The position numbers and the translations under genes were made by a program. From Protula sp. h YS-2021 (taxonomy: Eukaryota > Annelida > Polychaeta > Sabellida > Serpulidae): DNA of 64,000 nt. The first letter of the stretch is position 1. Every line of letters starts with the position of its first letter. The notes beneath the pieces were generated by a model. That model was not told the origin of the DNA. It worked only from the letters and a program-made list of their open reading frames with translations, and made no database searches. The stretch lies in NCBI GenBank assembly GCA_949752745.1, contig OX457032.1, positions 11,667,543-11,731,542 on the forward strand, read 5' to 3'. Shown here in pieces: positions 24,178 through 36,450 of this stretch.

Positions 24178-25490
24178 CCGAAAGACAAAAGAAGACTGCG
24201 TACACAGAGGAGTTCCATTTAGCACAAATACATGTTTTATTCTTCTATTCTTGCCGCTGCATCCGTGTGAATGAATATGAGCCAATCAAACTAAAAGTTC
24301 TGTTGCTATTCAATTTTTAGAGTGGGTATGCGCGTACATTATACTGTGGCTGACAAAGTTTGACATTATACATATAAAGAAAAATAATGAAACACATCTT
24401 TAAGTTTTACTCTCTTTTATTATCTTTATTAAGAGCAGTATTTGTGTGCAATGTAAGAATAATTATATATTATTCTTATAATCAATTTAAATTTATTATT
24501 TAAAAATAATAAATTTAAAAAAATTATAAAAATTATAAATTTGCTACTTTTATCCCTAATTCAGTTTGCGAAATAGCAACAATTGTAGTTGGTGATATTT
24601 CTACGATGTGCAAGCGATCCCCTCCCTCAAACGCCCCATCACAGAACCGCTTTAACAGATAAATGTCCCTTACTTCAACTGACATCGAACGAAACCCTGG
24701 ACAAACCCCATCCCCTTTCATGAAACAAGGCCACTTTTTATAAGTGTACAAATTACTCTAATCCTCCTTATTTGTACTTTTTAAGGAAAATGTTGCTACA
24801 AAATGACTATGAGGCCCATATTTTTATAATTACTTTTAAGAAGTGTTTTAATTGAATCATATACCTGTTCATTGCTCTTCTACGGTTAGACTTTAAAGCT
24901 AAAACTAACAGCTCAGAGAATGTTAATAAAATAAAAGGTATAGAACTGAGAAACAAACCATGTTAATTTTTATTTGCTCTCAATATTTTCTTGGATGGCA
25001 GTGACTGGCAGCATTCGCCGCAGTTCTTAATGAGGGCACAAACGTTGTTTGGTGGTGTTAATTCCACATATTCAATCCTCTATGTATTCCTCGCACGTTT
25101 TATACAGACAAGCGCTTTGCTATCCACCCTTTCTTTCTGAATTTCGTATTTAGATTTCTCTCTTTCTAGCGAGCACCTCTACGAGGTAGCACATACTGCT
25201 GTAGCACATACTACTATTGTCTACAATTCTATCGGTTCCGTCCCTATCTGCTCTCGTTTGGAAAAATAATATATCAAGCTTAAATTATTGCCAGGAGACA
25301 AAGATAAATAAGTGAAATAAATTTGCATCAATATGCCAACCAAACTATATCCACGGATTACAAAGTGAAAGTGCGCTACTGTATTTAAATGCCGCGCGCT
25401 ACGCTTTTGATGGTGCTGCCAAAACACGTGTGTATTAACTTTGAACCCCTAGGCTTTGAATAACAATTGTGCATGAGCTTGGCCTAGGCA
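24178..25490. other. Intergenic, no gene recognised
   Basis: Very AT-rich around 24460-24540. A 72-codon minus open frame at 24751-24533 (ends DRLHIVEISPTTIVAISQTE...) has protein-like composition but no family I recognise and no splice context. It could be an exon remnant. Confidence 0.35.
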
Positions 25491-26046
25491 ATTCGAGTGG
25501 GACCGGTAAACAATTTACCGTTTCTCTCTGAGGTGGAACTAGCCGTTGCGGAGCAAAATAACAACCATATTGTAGAACATAACTTGGAAGAACCATTCCA
25601 AAGTGCGTATCGAAAAGGACATGGTACTGAAACTGCTTTACTTAAGGTTACCAAGGACCTTTTGTTATCAATGTCTAAAAATTGCATTGATCTGGTTTAT
25701 GTCGTATTTAAATAATTGCGAGCAGCAAGTAGTATCTCCCTGTCAGCTCTGACACAACTTACAACGGGAGTACAACACTCTCCGTCGTCGCAACACATGA
25801 TTAAGTCGGATATAGAGCATTGTATAGAACAAGTTTCCAAATCAGTTGAAGCTCAATGAAAGCAAAATTGAGTTCATTATATTTGGCACATCAAAACAGA
25901 GATCAAAAATGGAAAATTACTCAATTACTATAAATGGGGAAAATATTTGTGCCTCGAAAGGTGTTCGAGAATCGGGTGTTCAACTAGACTGTGAACTTAA
26001 TGTTTTATTGCTAGTAAAAAGACCAACGCTCCAGCGAGCAGGCTAA
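25491..26046 (+). mobile_element. LINE reverse-transcriptase fragment with internal deletion
   Basis: VNNLPFLSEVELAVAEQ, then EPFQSAYRKGHGTETALLKV (about 25500-25670) is the RT block upstream of the first catalytic aspartate in CR1/L2/jockey-type elements. The text then jumps to KLNESKIEFIIFGTSKQ (25849) and VRESGVQLDCEL (25957), which belong downstream of the FADD motif. The catalytic centre is therefore deleted. The fragment ends near 26046. Confidence 0.85.
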
Positions 26047-26439
26047 TATTAGGGCGATTGCATGTCTCCTCGTTTAAAAACGACGTCGAATGAACCATTA
26101 AGTGATAGTTTTTAATAAAAAAAAACATTTTAAGTTATTTCTTACAACTTACTTCAATAAAAAATTATGATTTTTGCTGAAAACTTATAATTTTAAAGTT
26201 AAAAGCAGAAGCGGGAGCATTTGCAGATACTGACTAGAAATGGAACATGTATGCCCCCACCAATCTTAGAGTCCGAAAAGCCCACTGGGAACATTTATCT
26301 TAACATAAATGTTTGTTGAAATTTGTGGCGCTTTTATAAATGTTTATAACTTACACCTATGGACAATAACTGCATGCAGTAGCTCTATCGTTGGAGCGCA
26401 TTGTGGAACAGTATTTTTCTTTAAATGAAAGCAGTATTG

Positions 26440-27412
26440 TATTGAAAATGTTTCAAAATGTCACATTAACCTTGATCTTCACCTACGGTCATACATACAA
26501 GTTTCGGCAAATTTAAGTTAAAATTCGTTCAATCAAACTATAGTAATTATGTCCACAAGCAACTTGTAGAAAGAATCGCAGATTAAAAGTTTCCCAGTGA
26601 CCTTCTCCTTCAGCCCAAGGTCCCCAAAGCGTAATGATCTTGCTCCCTTTTCACATACAAGCTTCATACCAAATTTAGTTAAATTCTGTTAAGCAAAAAT
26701 AAAAATTTATTCAATTCCCCCTCCAAAACCATTAAAAAAGCTAGCGACACTGACGAGTTTTGAACTCGGGACCTCTCGACTGCAAGTTTGACGCGCTACC
26801 AACTACGCCATTCGGGCTATTCTTTGCATATTGCACTGGCACTCAAAAAAATTTTTTTAAAGTCTCACAGTGACCTTGGCCTTTGTGTAAGGTTGAAAAC
26901 CTTTACTTACGAGCTACATACCAATTTTGTTTGAAATCTGTTGAGCTGGCCTTTGAATATCGTGTCAACAAAAACAAAAAAATCAGAGTGCCATAGTGAC
27001 CTTATTCTTTAACCAAAGGTTACCAAAACTTAATCAAGATTTGAACTTGTGCTAGTCAAGCTAAATTCAAGTTATGGTTGAAATCTGTGCATACACAAGA
27101 GAAAAATAATAAATTTTACAGTAACCTTGACCTTTGATTCATGGTCATTAAAACCCTAATTAAGTCAATTGTCTTATTTTAACATTCTATCTACCATCCC
27201 CTTTCATGAAACACGTACCAAAACTTGATCAAGATTTGAACCTGTGCTAGTCATCCTATCTACCAATTTTGGTTAAAATCCGTCTAGCCAAACTTGAGAT
27301 ACCGTGTACACAAAAGCGAGACGCAGATGACGGACCAAATGACAGACGGACCGACGGAGAGATGGACAAAAAAATAATGCCCTCCCCACCTTCAGTCAGG
27401 TCGGGGCATAAA
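26440..27412. repeat. Dispersed SINE-like repeat with internal repetition
   Basis: GTGACCTTGACCTTTG-type phrases (26490, 26600, 26870, 27000 and 27125) and ACCAAAACTTGATCAAGATT phrases (27005, 27217) recur. The block ends with an ACGGACCAAATGACAGACGG run and GGTCGGGGCATAAAAA at 27412. CCTTGACCTT units plus a GACGGAC tail are characteristic of dispersed repeats in lophotrochozoan genomes; that statement is from general knowledge and was not checked here. Confidence 0.6.
26748..26822 (-). repeat. tRNA-derived segment (pseudo-tRNA / SINE head)
   Basis: Minus strand reads GCCCGAATGGCGTAGTTGG, an A-box-like sequence (TGGCGTAGTTGG) with a D arm closing GCG/CGC. Further on are GGTCCCGAGTTCAAAACTCG, a degenerate B box, and a T arm pairing CGAG/CTCG. 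The anticodon stem and the acceptor stem do not pair properly, so it is not a working tRNA gene. Confidence 0.6.
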
Positions 27413-28394
27413 AAGCTCGATTATTACATATAGATTGCAGCTTTCTTATCATACAACATTAAACAAAATAAAATAAAGGAGTAGATCAGGATTCATGTCA
27501 TTAAGAGTTTAAAACGTTAAATATTGTAGGTCAACAATGCCTATCTATGCCTGTGATGCTATTTGTCTTGAATTTTAAAGGAAAATGGAAATGGTTTGAT
27601 TATTGGGTATTGCAGAGAATGCTGTGCCATGCAGTAGAAGGGATCATCCAGCCGCTCAGCTCGAGGCAGTGCACAGAGGTGGTCAATTGGTTTTTGCAAA
27701 TTGGCTTCCAGCTGTATTGATTGATCGCCCTATTAATAACAATTTTTATACAATATCCGAAACCGTCAAAACCTGAACGCGATGGCCTAAGTTTGATGAC
27801 TTGGATACTGTCTCTTGAATGTAACTTCTTGCGTGTTATAAAACAAATTTAATACCATTCATTATAACCCCTGTGTTCTTAAAGTGTGACACGGGCATTC
27901 TGAGCATATCACATGACCTTTCTGAGCATATTACATGAACATTCTCAGCTTTAAAAGCCAGGCGGGCATTCTAGCGCCATCTGGCGACTGAAATAGAAAG
28001 AAAGTGAAAATGGCCGAGGTTGAATCTTTGTTATCACTGAACAAAAATTATCACGTAATCTATGTGGATTACAATATACTTTCCAAAGACAAAGAGGGTT
28101 GTGTTGGGAAGAGGCCGGTAGTGATATGTTGTCCCTGGAAACGTCTGTGATGATATGATAGAAAATAATTTGCCTTTTATGTATATGTCATTGGAATACG
28201 CTTATCTAGGAAACATTTGAGGAATAAAGTCATCCACATGATGGCATCTTAAGACGTCGACTCATTGCTCGACATCGATGTCTATTGCTCATGTCTCAAT
28301 GGAGCTTGTGGAATTTGAACTCTTTCAAAACCAGTCGTAATATAATTTTCACTCACCTTCCTGTCACATTGTCTAAAAATAGGGCTGTGTCATC
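27413..28394. other. Single-copy stretch outside the left arm; possible small first exon
   Basis: No match to the opposite arm. A 46-codon frame at 28010-28150 (+) starts in a favourable AAAATGG context as MAEVESLLSLNKNYHVIY. It could be a short first exon but has no known homologue and no confirmed splice partner. Confidence 0.25.
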
Positions 28395-28446
28395 TATTGT
28401 TCTTCTTTCTAAGTAAAAGGTGCAATTTTATGTGCTTTTTACTTGC

Positions 28447-28521
28447 GTTAAGTCGCCATCTTTGTCGTCTGATTGGTTCAAACCAATCCATAGCTTTCCA
28501 CTAATACCAATGTCAGTGGTG
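28447..28521 (-). pseudogene. C-type lectin exon 2, left-arm dead copy
   Basis: Minus strand encodes TDIGISGKLWIGLNQSDDKD, the counterpart of right-arm exon 61023-61096. The donor has changed from GTAAGT to GCAAGT and the acceptor AG is lost by a 2-bp deletion (GACACCACTGAC). The first lectin exon is absent from this arm: alignment jumps from 60640 to 60040 across position 28905. It cannot be spliced as in the right arm. Confidence 0.8.
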
Positions 28522-29599
28522 TCAATCAAAACATCAGGATCCACTATCCGTCAGAAAGAGCCACGTGGAGATATATTGATATTATTTATTCTTTAAATCG
28601 CTTTGATCACACATTTAGAAACGAGAAAAAATGAAAGATAAAACCTTTTAATTTTAAAAATTAATCACAAGGATAAAATAGTATTAAAAGATGTTATCCA
28701 CAAAGTAAAAGTTTGATGATCCATAACAGTAAACATTCATTGAGCTTTTCAGGCACAGTATCTTTCTTTAAAATTACTGCAGCAAATATGTAACACACTG
28801 ATTATTGTTTTCTAACAATATAGTTCTATTCAGCGCCTTTGCTAAAGAAATCCACAAGAACCGAAACAGCAACACTACTGGACGCACAGGTCACATACAC
28901 TCTCAGGATCGGCGGAACAGAATTCTCTGATACATAAAGACCGGACAGTCGTAGAGGCTGGCTGTTGGACAACAACGAAGTGTGGTATTCATAGGTAAGG
29001 AACGTTTCTAACCGGTGATCCGGTAACTATTATGTAGCTGGAGGAGGGGGAGAGGGTTGGTACTTGGAGAGATTAAAAAATTACTGAGGAGGCGGAAGTG
29101 TCTGTCTCAGAGCCGTCACCCGTCTACATCCAGTACATATTGTAACGTTGGTACAGCGTTCGAAAGACGTCACAACCAACTTAGGACCAACAAAGATTTA
29201 GTTGGTCATGGATATCGAAACATCGCCTAGAGTCCGAAGTTGGATAGACCTATAATCAATGTTACGAAAAGGTTGCAAATGGAAGTCGATGACATTGTAC
29301 AGACATCGAAAAAAGCGACGATCTGTAGACCTCGGGATAATAATAATCTATAATCGCCATCTTAACAGCTATAATCATAGCAGGAACACCCCCTATCATA
29401 GTACCCCAAACCTTGGGCCATCCGGCCACAAAGAAAACGTATGAAATCCATTTTCATAAATATTTTTTCCAAAAGTAGGTACGAAAAACTTGCGAGCTCT
29501 TGAAATTTTATGTATTACATCCTCGTTTTATTCTACTTTCAAAGTTACCGTCATAACTACCATTTCTGGCGAGCGATAGCGAAAATATGAGAAAGGAGG

Positions 29600-29880
29600 T
29601 TGTCAGTCTGACTCTATCCAACATTGATTTTTCGACGCCTATTCAATGTTGCAATAAAGACGTTGATTAGACGTCGGAGAAATTTTGTTTTGAAACAACG
29701 TTGCTTATCCAACGTCTATTCAACTTTTTGTCCAAGGTGTTGGTTAGATGTTGATCTGTTATCACGACAAATCACAACCAAAGTACAACCAGAGTTAATG
29801 TTGTGGTTTTGGTTGGATCAACGTCGCAACCTCAAATTGACGTTGATGTACCTAAGAATATTTACTGGGTATGACTGCGA
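29600..29880. repeat. CAACGTTG-type repeat block, left arm
   Basis: Dense AACGTTG/GACGTTG/CAACGTC words (29653, 29697, 29719, 29823 and 29845) form a self-complementary-rich block, as in many CAACGTTG repeats of animal genomes. The 99-codon open frame here (29624-29923) is built from it. The mirror block is at 59120-59360. Related words also occur at 29140-29330 and 59620-59830. Confidence 0.65.
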
Positions 29881-29959
29881 GAAATACAATGCAAGAGTTA
29901 AAACATTGAGAGACACAGCCTAACGAAATCAACAGTATCAGCTACAACGTGAAAAAGTC

Positions 29960-31555
29960 AACGGTGCAAATTCTTTGAGTTTTGCAATAAAGACTAAAAG
30001 GAAGTTGTTAATTATTACGAAACGTGAGAAATATCCAAAAATATTCACCATATATTAAACGAAGCATGTTATCATATCAAAATTTATATAGAGAAAAAGT
30101 GTGAACTGAATTCAAATGCTTGTCAAAAGGCTAATGACGCCAGGGATGAAATCAACTTTTTGCCTTCACTCGTCTGCTGCAGCCACACGGACACCACCGC
30201 TATCCAAATAGCCCGCAATATCGCTCAACTGTGTGTGCAGATAGACTGTCACACTGCTTACTAAGAAGGGCGGTATTTGTCGCGCCTAATATATGCTTCG
30301 ATTTTACATAAAGTGTCGTAGATTACAAAGTTGAAGAGACAATTCATATAATCTTCAGACATTCAGTTATATCATGGGGTCAAGGTGCAAGGTGATTTTG
30401 AATTAGAACGGCGTCACTTGTCAGAAAATATTCCACTTAAAAGGTCCTCGACAATAAGAAGCCATGACACACAAGCGGTGAAGGCGCTCTTGCTTGGTTG
30501 TTAGGCAGCTGCAACAAGCCTGGATCTTTTAAAAAGAATCGATTGAAACATTTCTCACTAAAATTTTTTAATCTGAAAATATATCTGAAAGAAACGAATG
30601 TTACTTTCTCATCTCTTTAATCGCCGCAAACACGGAATCTTGCGCCAACTATTAGTGCTGGCGTACAACCCAAGCTTGTGAGCAGTTGACAACTGGTTGA
30701 AATCAAAAATGATGTGAACTATGAGATAAATATATTTGATCATGGAGGAATGAACACGATATCAGCTACTAGAACTATACTTTGCGACCGTTAGGTTGTC
30801 AGGTGGTGTTGACGCCTGGGGTGGGAGTGCACTTTTTATTATTAAAATATTGAGATCTTTTTCGGTATTTTAATAGGCACACATCTATGGAATTTAACAG
30901 GCGTATCAGTTATGAAGATTGATATAATTAGCATTTTCGTAGCTAGTGAACAAAATCTTCATGCTGACTGCTTTGTTATATGCTTATCTGGTATTTCGGT
31001 TACAGATAACTAAAATATCAATTGACTTTACCTTTCCGGTAAACATTGAAAAATATGAAGGTCGATCAATCAGATTACAATATTTCTTCAAACCATGTAA
31101 CAATTAGATAGAAGAATGACTGTTTGCTTGCACCGAGAAATTTAACAACACACATTTATTTTTTAATCTGTAAGCAAAACTTCTAGCAAAACCGTTGAAA
31201 GAAATACGTCCTTTTGATTGGTCGGCAGGTGTCGAATAAATCTTACTATCAGAATCAGTGCCGTAAAGATGGCGACAAAACCTTTAAGCAGAGCAGTGAA
31301 TTGTCACATCGTAAATATTAGAAAAAATATATCAGAGTTTTTTATTTCTTTCTGAATAAAGATAACGAAAAGTATGCGCTATAAGTGACCAGTGTTGATA
31401 ATAGCGCAATTGTTTAACTGGTGAGATCGTGCATTAACTGAGTGATGTGGCATTCTTGACCTTGGTACTACTGATTTGATGATCTTAATAAAACAGCTGG
31501 TAGTAAGACTAATTGTTGTGTGTGACAAGTACAAAAATAGATCAGGTTCGATATT
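29960..31555. other. Left-arm non-coding sequence
   Basis: Matches 57390-59050 in reverse complement, for example CTATATCATGGGGTCAAGGTGCAAGG-type sequence against CACCTTGCACCTTGACCCCA. No exon or RNA gene is seen in either copy. Confidence 0.5.
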
Positions 31556-31559
31556 CAGA

Positions 31560-32250
31560 GCACAGGGTCAACTAATCGTAGGTGTTGGGGGTTGGGGTTT
31601 TCGTAGGATTAGAGTGAGGGCTAATGTTTCATAACCAATAGGTGTTGGGTGTGGGGGTAGGCGATATCGCTGGTGATGGAGATGGAGTAGCGGGTATCGT
31701 ATGGTGGTAAGGATGGGAGACGGGGTAGGAGTTATCAAAGGTGGTGAGGGTAGGAGTTATTGTAGGTGCTGCGATAGGGAAAGGGGCTATCGTAGGGAAA
31801 GGCTGGGGTAGGGTTTATCATTAGTGGTGGAGACGGGGGGTAGGAGTCACCGTAGGCATGATGGAGATGGGAGTAGTGACAATCGCAGGGGATAAGGGTT
31901 TGAGAGGGGTTAGGGTTAGCGAAGGTGGTAAGGGTAGGGTTATCGTATGTGTAGGGAAGAGGGAGGGATTACCGTAGGTGGTCGGGATGGGGGTATGTTA
32001 TCGTAGGTGGTGAGACTTGAGTAGGGCTGCCACAGAATGCTTGTGGTCGGGAAAAGGTGAACGTAATCTAGGGTGGGATAGGTTACTCGTGGGTTGCTTG
32101 GTGGTGGTAGCCGTTATCGTAGTTTGTGACTGTCTAAATCGGAGTTATCATAGATGGTTGGATTGGGTTGGGCTTAACATGGGAGGACTATCCTCAGGGT
32201 ACGGTGAGGTGGGTTTTATCGTAGGTGGTGTAGATGGTAGCAATCGAAGC
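31560..32250. repeat. G-rich minisatellite, left arm
   Basis: Degenerate units of about 35 bp of the type GGGTAGGGGTTATCGTAGGT. A single copy of the 75-bp sequence that is fourfold in the right arm lies at about 31585-31660 (ATTAGAGTGAGGGCTAATG...GGTGTTGGG). The 107-codon open frame at 32017-32340 is a product of the repeat. Confidence 0.85.
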
Positions 32251-32689
32251 ATTAGGGGCTGCATTTTAATTTCAAGCCTCAGTGAAAGCAGAATTGTAAT
32301 CCCTCTGATCTGGAATCGCCGACTTTTGTTTATTCAGTAACCGCGTGCTCTGCTTATCCTGTTACTGGTCCTATTTATTTTGTGACCGTTCTGTAACCGG
32401 TTCTATTTGCAGGACCAGGACTCCGCAACAAAAACATTTTAATTGTGGGAAATTGGATGATGGTTATAGAAAAAATGGGAAAAATGGGATGAAGGTTATA
32501 TTCGTTTAAAATGACAATGGTGAATCAGAAAAAAATGACAAATTCCATGATCAATGATGGGTATGTCCTCCTCGCAGCCTAAATGCAGTCCATGTAGCCC
32601 GTACGCGGCTACACAGAGAATGCACAGATATATCGGAATACAACCAACTTTCCCTGCATGGTATATACAGTTCAATATTACACATATTC

Positions 32690-32815
32690 TTTTAGGCCCC
32701 AGGGGTAGAAAACATAAGCTCAAACTCGCTCTATTTCTAACCGTTTTCCGGATAAAGGCCCACTTCCGATTTTTGACATTGACCATGGCCGAGGATGTCG
32801 ATCGTTTTCTTAGGT
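32690..32815. repeat. Single unit of the AAAATAAGCTCAAA repeat family
   Basis: AACATAAGCTCAAACTCGCT...TCTAACCGTTTTC...CCACTTCCGATTTTTGACATTGACCATGG is the same unit that is tandemly repeated at 38499-39206. It lies where the left arm has lost the C1q C-terminal exons present at 54842-55221. Confidence 0.75.
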
Positions 32816-33439
32816 CATAGTTAAAAATGCGGCTTCTAATCATCATCTATCAGAGAGCCAAATTTCGTCACTCTTTACCCAAACGCTGCAGCTAATTTAA
32901 ACTTGCAAACGCATGCTGCAATGGCTGTCATTGTAGAAAGATGGGCGATCAAATAAACCTAGGCTGATATCATGCCAATTTAAATCAAAGCGTTTGTTTT
33001 CTTTGAATTGTCGTAACTACCAACATTTCAATTTTTACATATTAAACATTAATGAATGTCTTACAAAAATTGAGCTGCAGATCCTACATTATGTCTCTAC
33101 CAAATTTGGTCGTTTTAGCAATAGCAGTCTCAGAGGAGTTTTTAAATTTCAATGTCCAATTTTGCATATAAAATATTAATGAATTTCTTTAAAAATTGAG
33201 CTGCACCAACTAGATATGTCAGTCTATTTCTCTACTAAATTTGATTGTCTTAGTCCTAGCCGTCTCAGAAAAGTTTGTGTGACACGGTTTTGGCGAAAAA
33301 AAGAAACATATTGAAACACTTTTCCGAATCGCACGAAAGCATCTATTTAAAATCCCAAAGTGTATTTATGTACTGTAGAGATATTTATGTGTCAATGAAT
33401 GTTTTAAAAGGCTATAAATAGCCGGGCTTGTAAGTGTGC

Positions 33440-34397
33440 ATATTTAAACTTGCTTGTAATATTTACGTTTAAACTTGTTGTGCAAAGATTTGCAAAATAT
33501 TATTGTTACATTTGTAAAAACTTTTATCCCGAAATAGTAGTAGTCACGGAATGGGCATGTAAAATTTCCAGTCGAAGCTTCATAGGCATTCCCGATGTAA
33601 AGTAAGTAAAAACTGAAAAAGGTGTAAAAATTTTGCACATGAACAAATTAACCTTATCAAAAGAACTCAATGAAAGTTTTCCTAGTTCGTTGTCTTCAAT
33701 TAAAAAACATGCAAGCAAATAAATTTTCTGATGTAGTGACTTGCCATTTAACTAATTTTTACATAAATACAGCAAGTGCTATTTTAATATTTTATATTTT
33801 CCGACCATGATGCAAATCATTTATTGCCATTTTTGTAGAAAATAACTTTTAGATAGTAGATATTTGCAGCCTGTTTAATGTTGCGTTTAGAGTAATATAG
33901 CATGCAATTATTAATAATTTCGAACCTATAACTGCATAAAAATCTCAACAGGCATACAATGTCAGCATTTAGTTTTATATGATTGTAAGACAGAATCATG
34001 AAAAATGTCTATTTTAAGTTATACCTTTTATTGTACTTTATTCTGGCAAAAAAGTAAGATAGGAGAGCAATTACAAGAAATAGCTCTAAATGTCAGACTA
34101 ACATATTTCAATAAGTTGTTCCTTTACATTTTGAGCTAGAAGCCACATCCTTAAAATAATTCTGAAGCATATCCTTCGATTTCATTAGAATAGTGTTTTA
34201 ACCATAGTATTGCCCATAAAGGTCCTTTGATGTAGGTCTGATATAAGCACTACTTTTGTATTTACTCTTTCATTTTTCTGGTTGTTTTCAACTTTCGCCA
34301 AGCGACTCTCTATTGCACTCAAATTGTCACATATAGGCTGAATTTATTTTCCTGTGAAACTGTTCAACTCTGCTATCTCTTCGTTGACATCATAATT
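33440..34397 (-). pseudogene. C1q-domain gene, left-arm dead copy of the 53.7-55.2 kb gene
   Basis: The coiled-coil exon (from 34397, minus) reads NYDVNEEIAELNSFTGK then TAA, where the right arm has CAA and continues. The C1q exon copy (33638-33530, minus) reads NIGNAYEASTGNFTCPF but begins abruptly. About 140 bp equivalent to 54408-54548, including the splice acceptor and the start of the domain, is deleted. The two C-terminal C1q exons are absent: homology stops near 33330 and a different repeat follows. Clearly non-functional. Confidence 0.85.
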
Positions 34398-34429
34398 CAT
34401 ATTTAGAATGTAATCGATTAATAATTGCA

Positions 34430-35857
34430 CAGAAACATGCCATAAAAACTTTGTGGTGAATCGCCAAATGCTTAGAAAATTCTCTCCTACTTTCTGCCAG
34501 ACTCTTTCACTGCATCGTGTTTGCGACATTACTATGATAGGAATATCGTAATGATTATTTGTCAGACAGCGTATAACTTTTGTTATGTTGCGTTATGTTA
34601 CGCTGTATATACAATTCGAAAGCCAACGTCGAAGAAGTGAGATTTACCTAAGCTGCGGTCAAGAGTTAAAGTTAAGTCAAAAGCTACCTTATTTGTGACA
34701 AGAGAAAGGCTGATTTCAGAGCAGAAGCAGGCCGCGACCAGGAACAAGATGCCCATGGTAATGTTAATGTTAATGGTAATCTTGACTCATAAACGTATGT
34801 CATTTTAAAGGCAATGGTGTATCATGTATAAAACACTGCTTTCATACCTGTAATGACATCATTTGATAACGTGCTTTGACTATTACATGTGGCGAAACAA
34901 GAACACTTTATGAGCAAACTATAGTAGCTAAATTGAAATTTTTAAAAACTTTCCGTCGAAACAGTTACATATTTCAACATTCTAATAGTCCTAAAGTGTG
35001 CAACATTCCGAGCTGCAGATATCCAGCCTACCTTAGGATTAATCCTGAATTTGCGCTTTCTCGCAAAAATTTGCAAGAAATGGCAAATGGAATCAGTCCA
35101 TGGAACGGTTCCAATCTTTGTAAACATTTCAATGCATAGACCAGAAATATTACTCACATAATAATAATAAGACTCTTCACAAAATATTCTTCTGTGTTTG
35201 AGTACAATCACAATCTGAGAAATCTCATTCAATTTAAAATCATCCCTCATTCAATTTTAAACTAATCATCTTTCATTCTATTCGCAACTAAGAATTGCCG
35301 AAAAGCGTAACTGTTTCGGAATGAAGCTTTGAAAAGTGGAATCTAGCTTCGTCCATGGCACTACTGTACACACTCAATGTCACAAAAAAGGATGGAAATA
35401 CACATCGACCGTATATTCTGATAACAATGGCATACACTAAGCATTGTTATCACAGTTTTAGTTATGTCAATTGATACTAGTCCACGAAATACTGCTTAGG
35501 AAGAAGATCCTTGTTGCAAAATAAGTCCGTTCTAAGTTTTGAGCTAATAACAAATACATGTTATCAATAGGTACTGATATGGCGCAATAGACCAGAAATC
35601 GGAGATCCAATAATTCATTAAGAACGGTGGTTTTCTCATGGATTCGTTAATTTTGTCATGTTTTGCTTGGGATATCCTTGTCCTCCTTCAAGTCTGATAC
35701 TGAAAAAGCAACTGAAATACGCTAAAACAAATAACTGCTTTTTGTCCTCTATGTTCTTGTGGTTTGACGCAGGACAGGCTTGCTAGCTCTCAAGCTTATC
35801 GTTGAGCTGCAATGACATCAGATTGTATCAGCTTAAAGATATCTATCAAGATATATA

Positions 35858-35861
<4 letters not shown>
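34430..35861. other. Left-arm non-coding sequence with the empty Tigger site
   Basis: Matches 50520-53730 in reverse complement. The junction near 34570-34590 (AGCGTATAACTTTTGTTATG) lacks the 704-bp element found in the right arm. Open frames here (34876-35139, 35250-34942) have no recognisable domain. Confidence 0.6.

Positions 35862-35932
<71 letters not shown>
35862..35932. repeat. (AT)n microsatellite
   Basis: Uninterrupted AT dinucleotides followed by a TGTGTGTG tract to about 35960. It lies at the point where the left arm lacks about 1.9 kb present in the right arm (48.6-50.5 kb). The Ile/Tyr-rich open frames are artefacts. Confidence 0.95.
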
Positions 35933-35936
<4 letters not shown>

Positions 35937-36158
35937 TATGTGTGTGTGTTTGTGTGTGTGTGGTTTACAAAGCACATTTACTTTTAGAGTGACTGTTTAG
36001 TTTGTGGATTCAGCCCCATCGAATTTCACATGTATTTTAAATGATATAATTTAGCTTCGGACCGGCATTAAAATTTTGCGTTATTAGTCCCACGTAGCCA
36101 TGTTGTTCGGATCAGAGCAACAGAGCACCCGCATCTGCCCACTCGTCTGTGTCGGCCG

Positions 36159-36187
36159 TTTTTTTTTTTTTTTTTTTTTTTTTTTTT
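36159..36187. repeat. Poly(T) run
   Basis: About 29 consecutive T in single-arm sequence, just inside the left-arm deletion junction. It may be the A-tail of a minus-strand retroposed piece. Confidence 0.9.
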
Positions 36188-36450
36188 GGTATTTGTAGAC
36201 GCCATATTTTAGTAATCTTTGAAGGTTGCACATAGAGTGACATTTTAACTGCGCAACAAGGGTTTACTTTTCTAATTCTGTGAAAAATTGTAATGCTGCT
36301 AAAATGTTAAAATATTGAGAACATTAAGCTTTTTCTCCTTTACATGTGTAATAGACATGTTTTATATTTGAATATAGCCCTATTGTTCAAAATAAAAACA
36401 ATGTTTTAATCCGATATGTATTATTTTTTAATAATCTACTTTGTTTAAGG

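Noticed and set aside
26748..26822. Possible tRNA gene on the minus strand
   Set aside because: A box and T arm are recognisable, but the acceptor and anticodon stems fail to pair and it is embedded in a SINE-like repeat.
29624..29923. 99-codon plus-strand frame
   Set aside because: It lies wholly in the CAACGTTG repeat block and is not conserved as a frame in the right arm.
35802..36000. Ile/Tyr-alternating frames
   Set aside because: Translation of the (AT)n tract.
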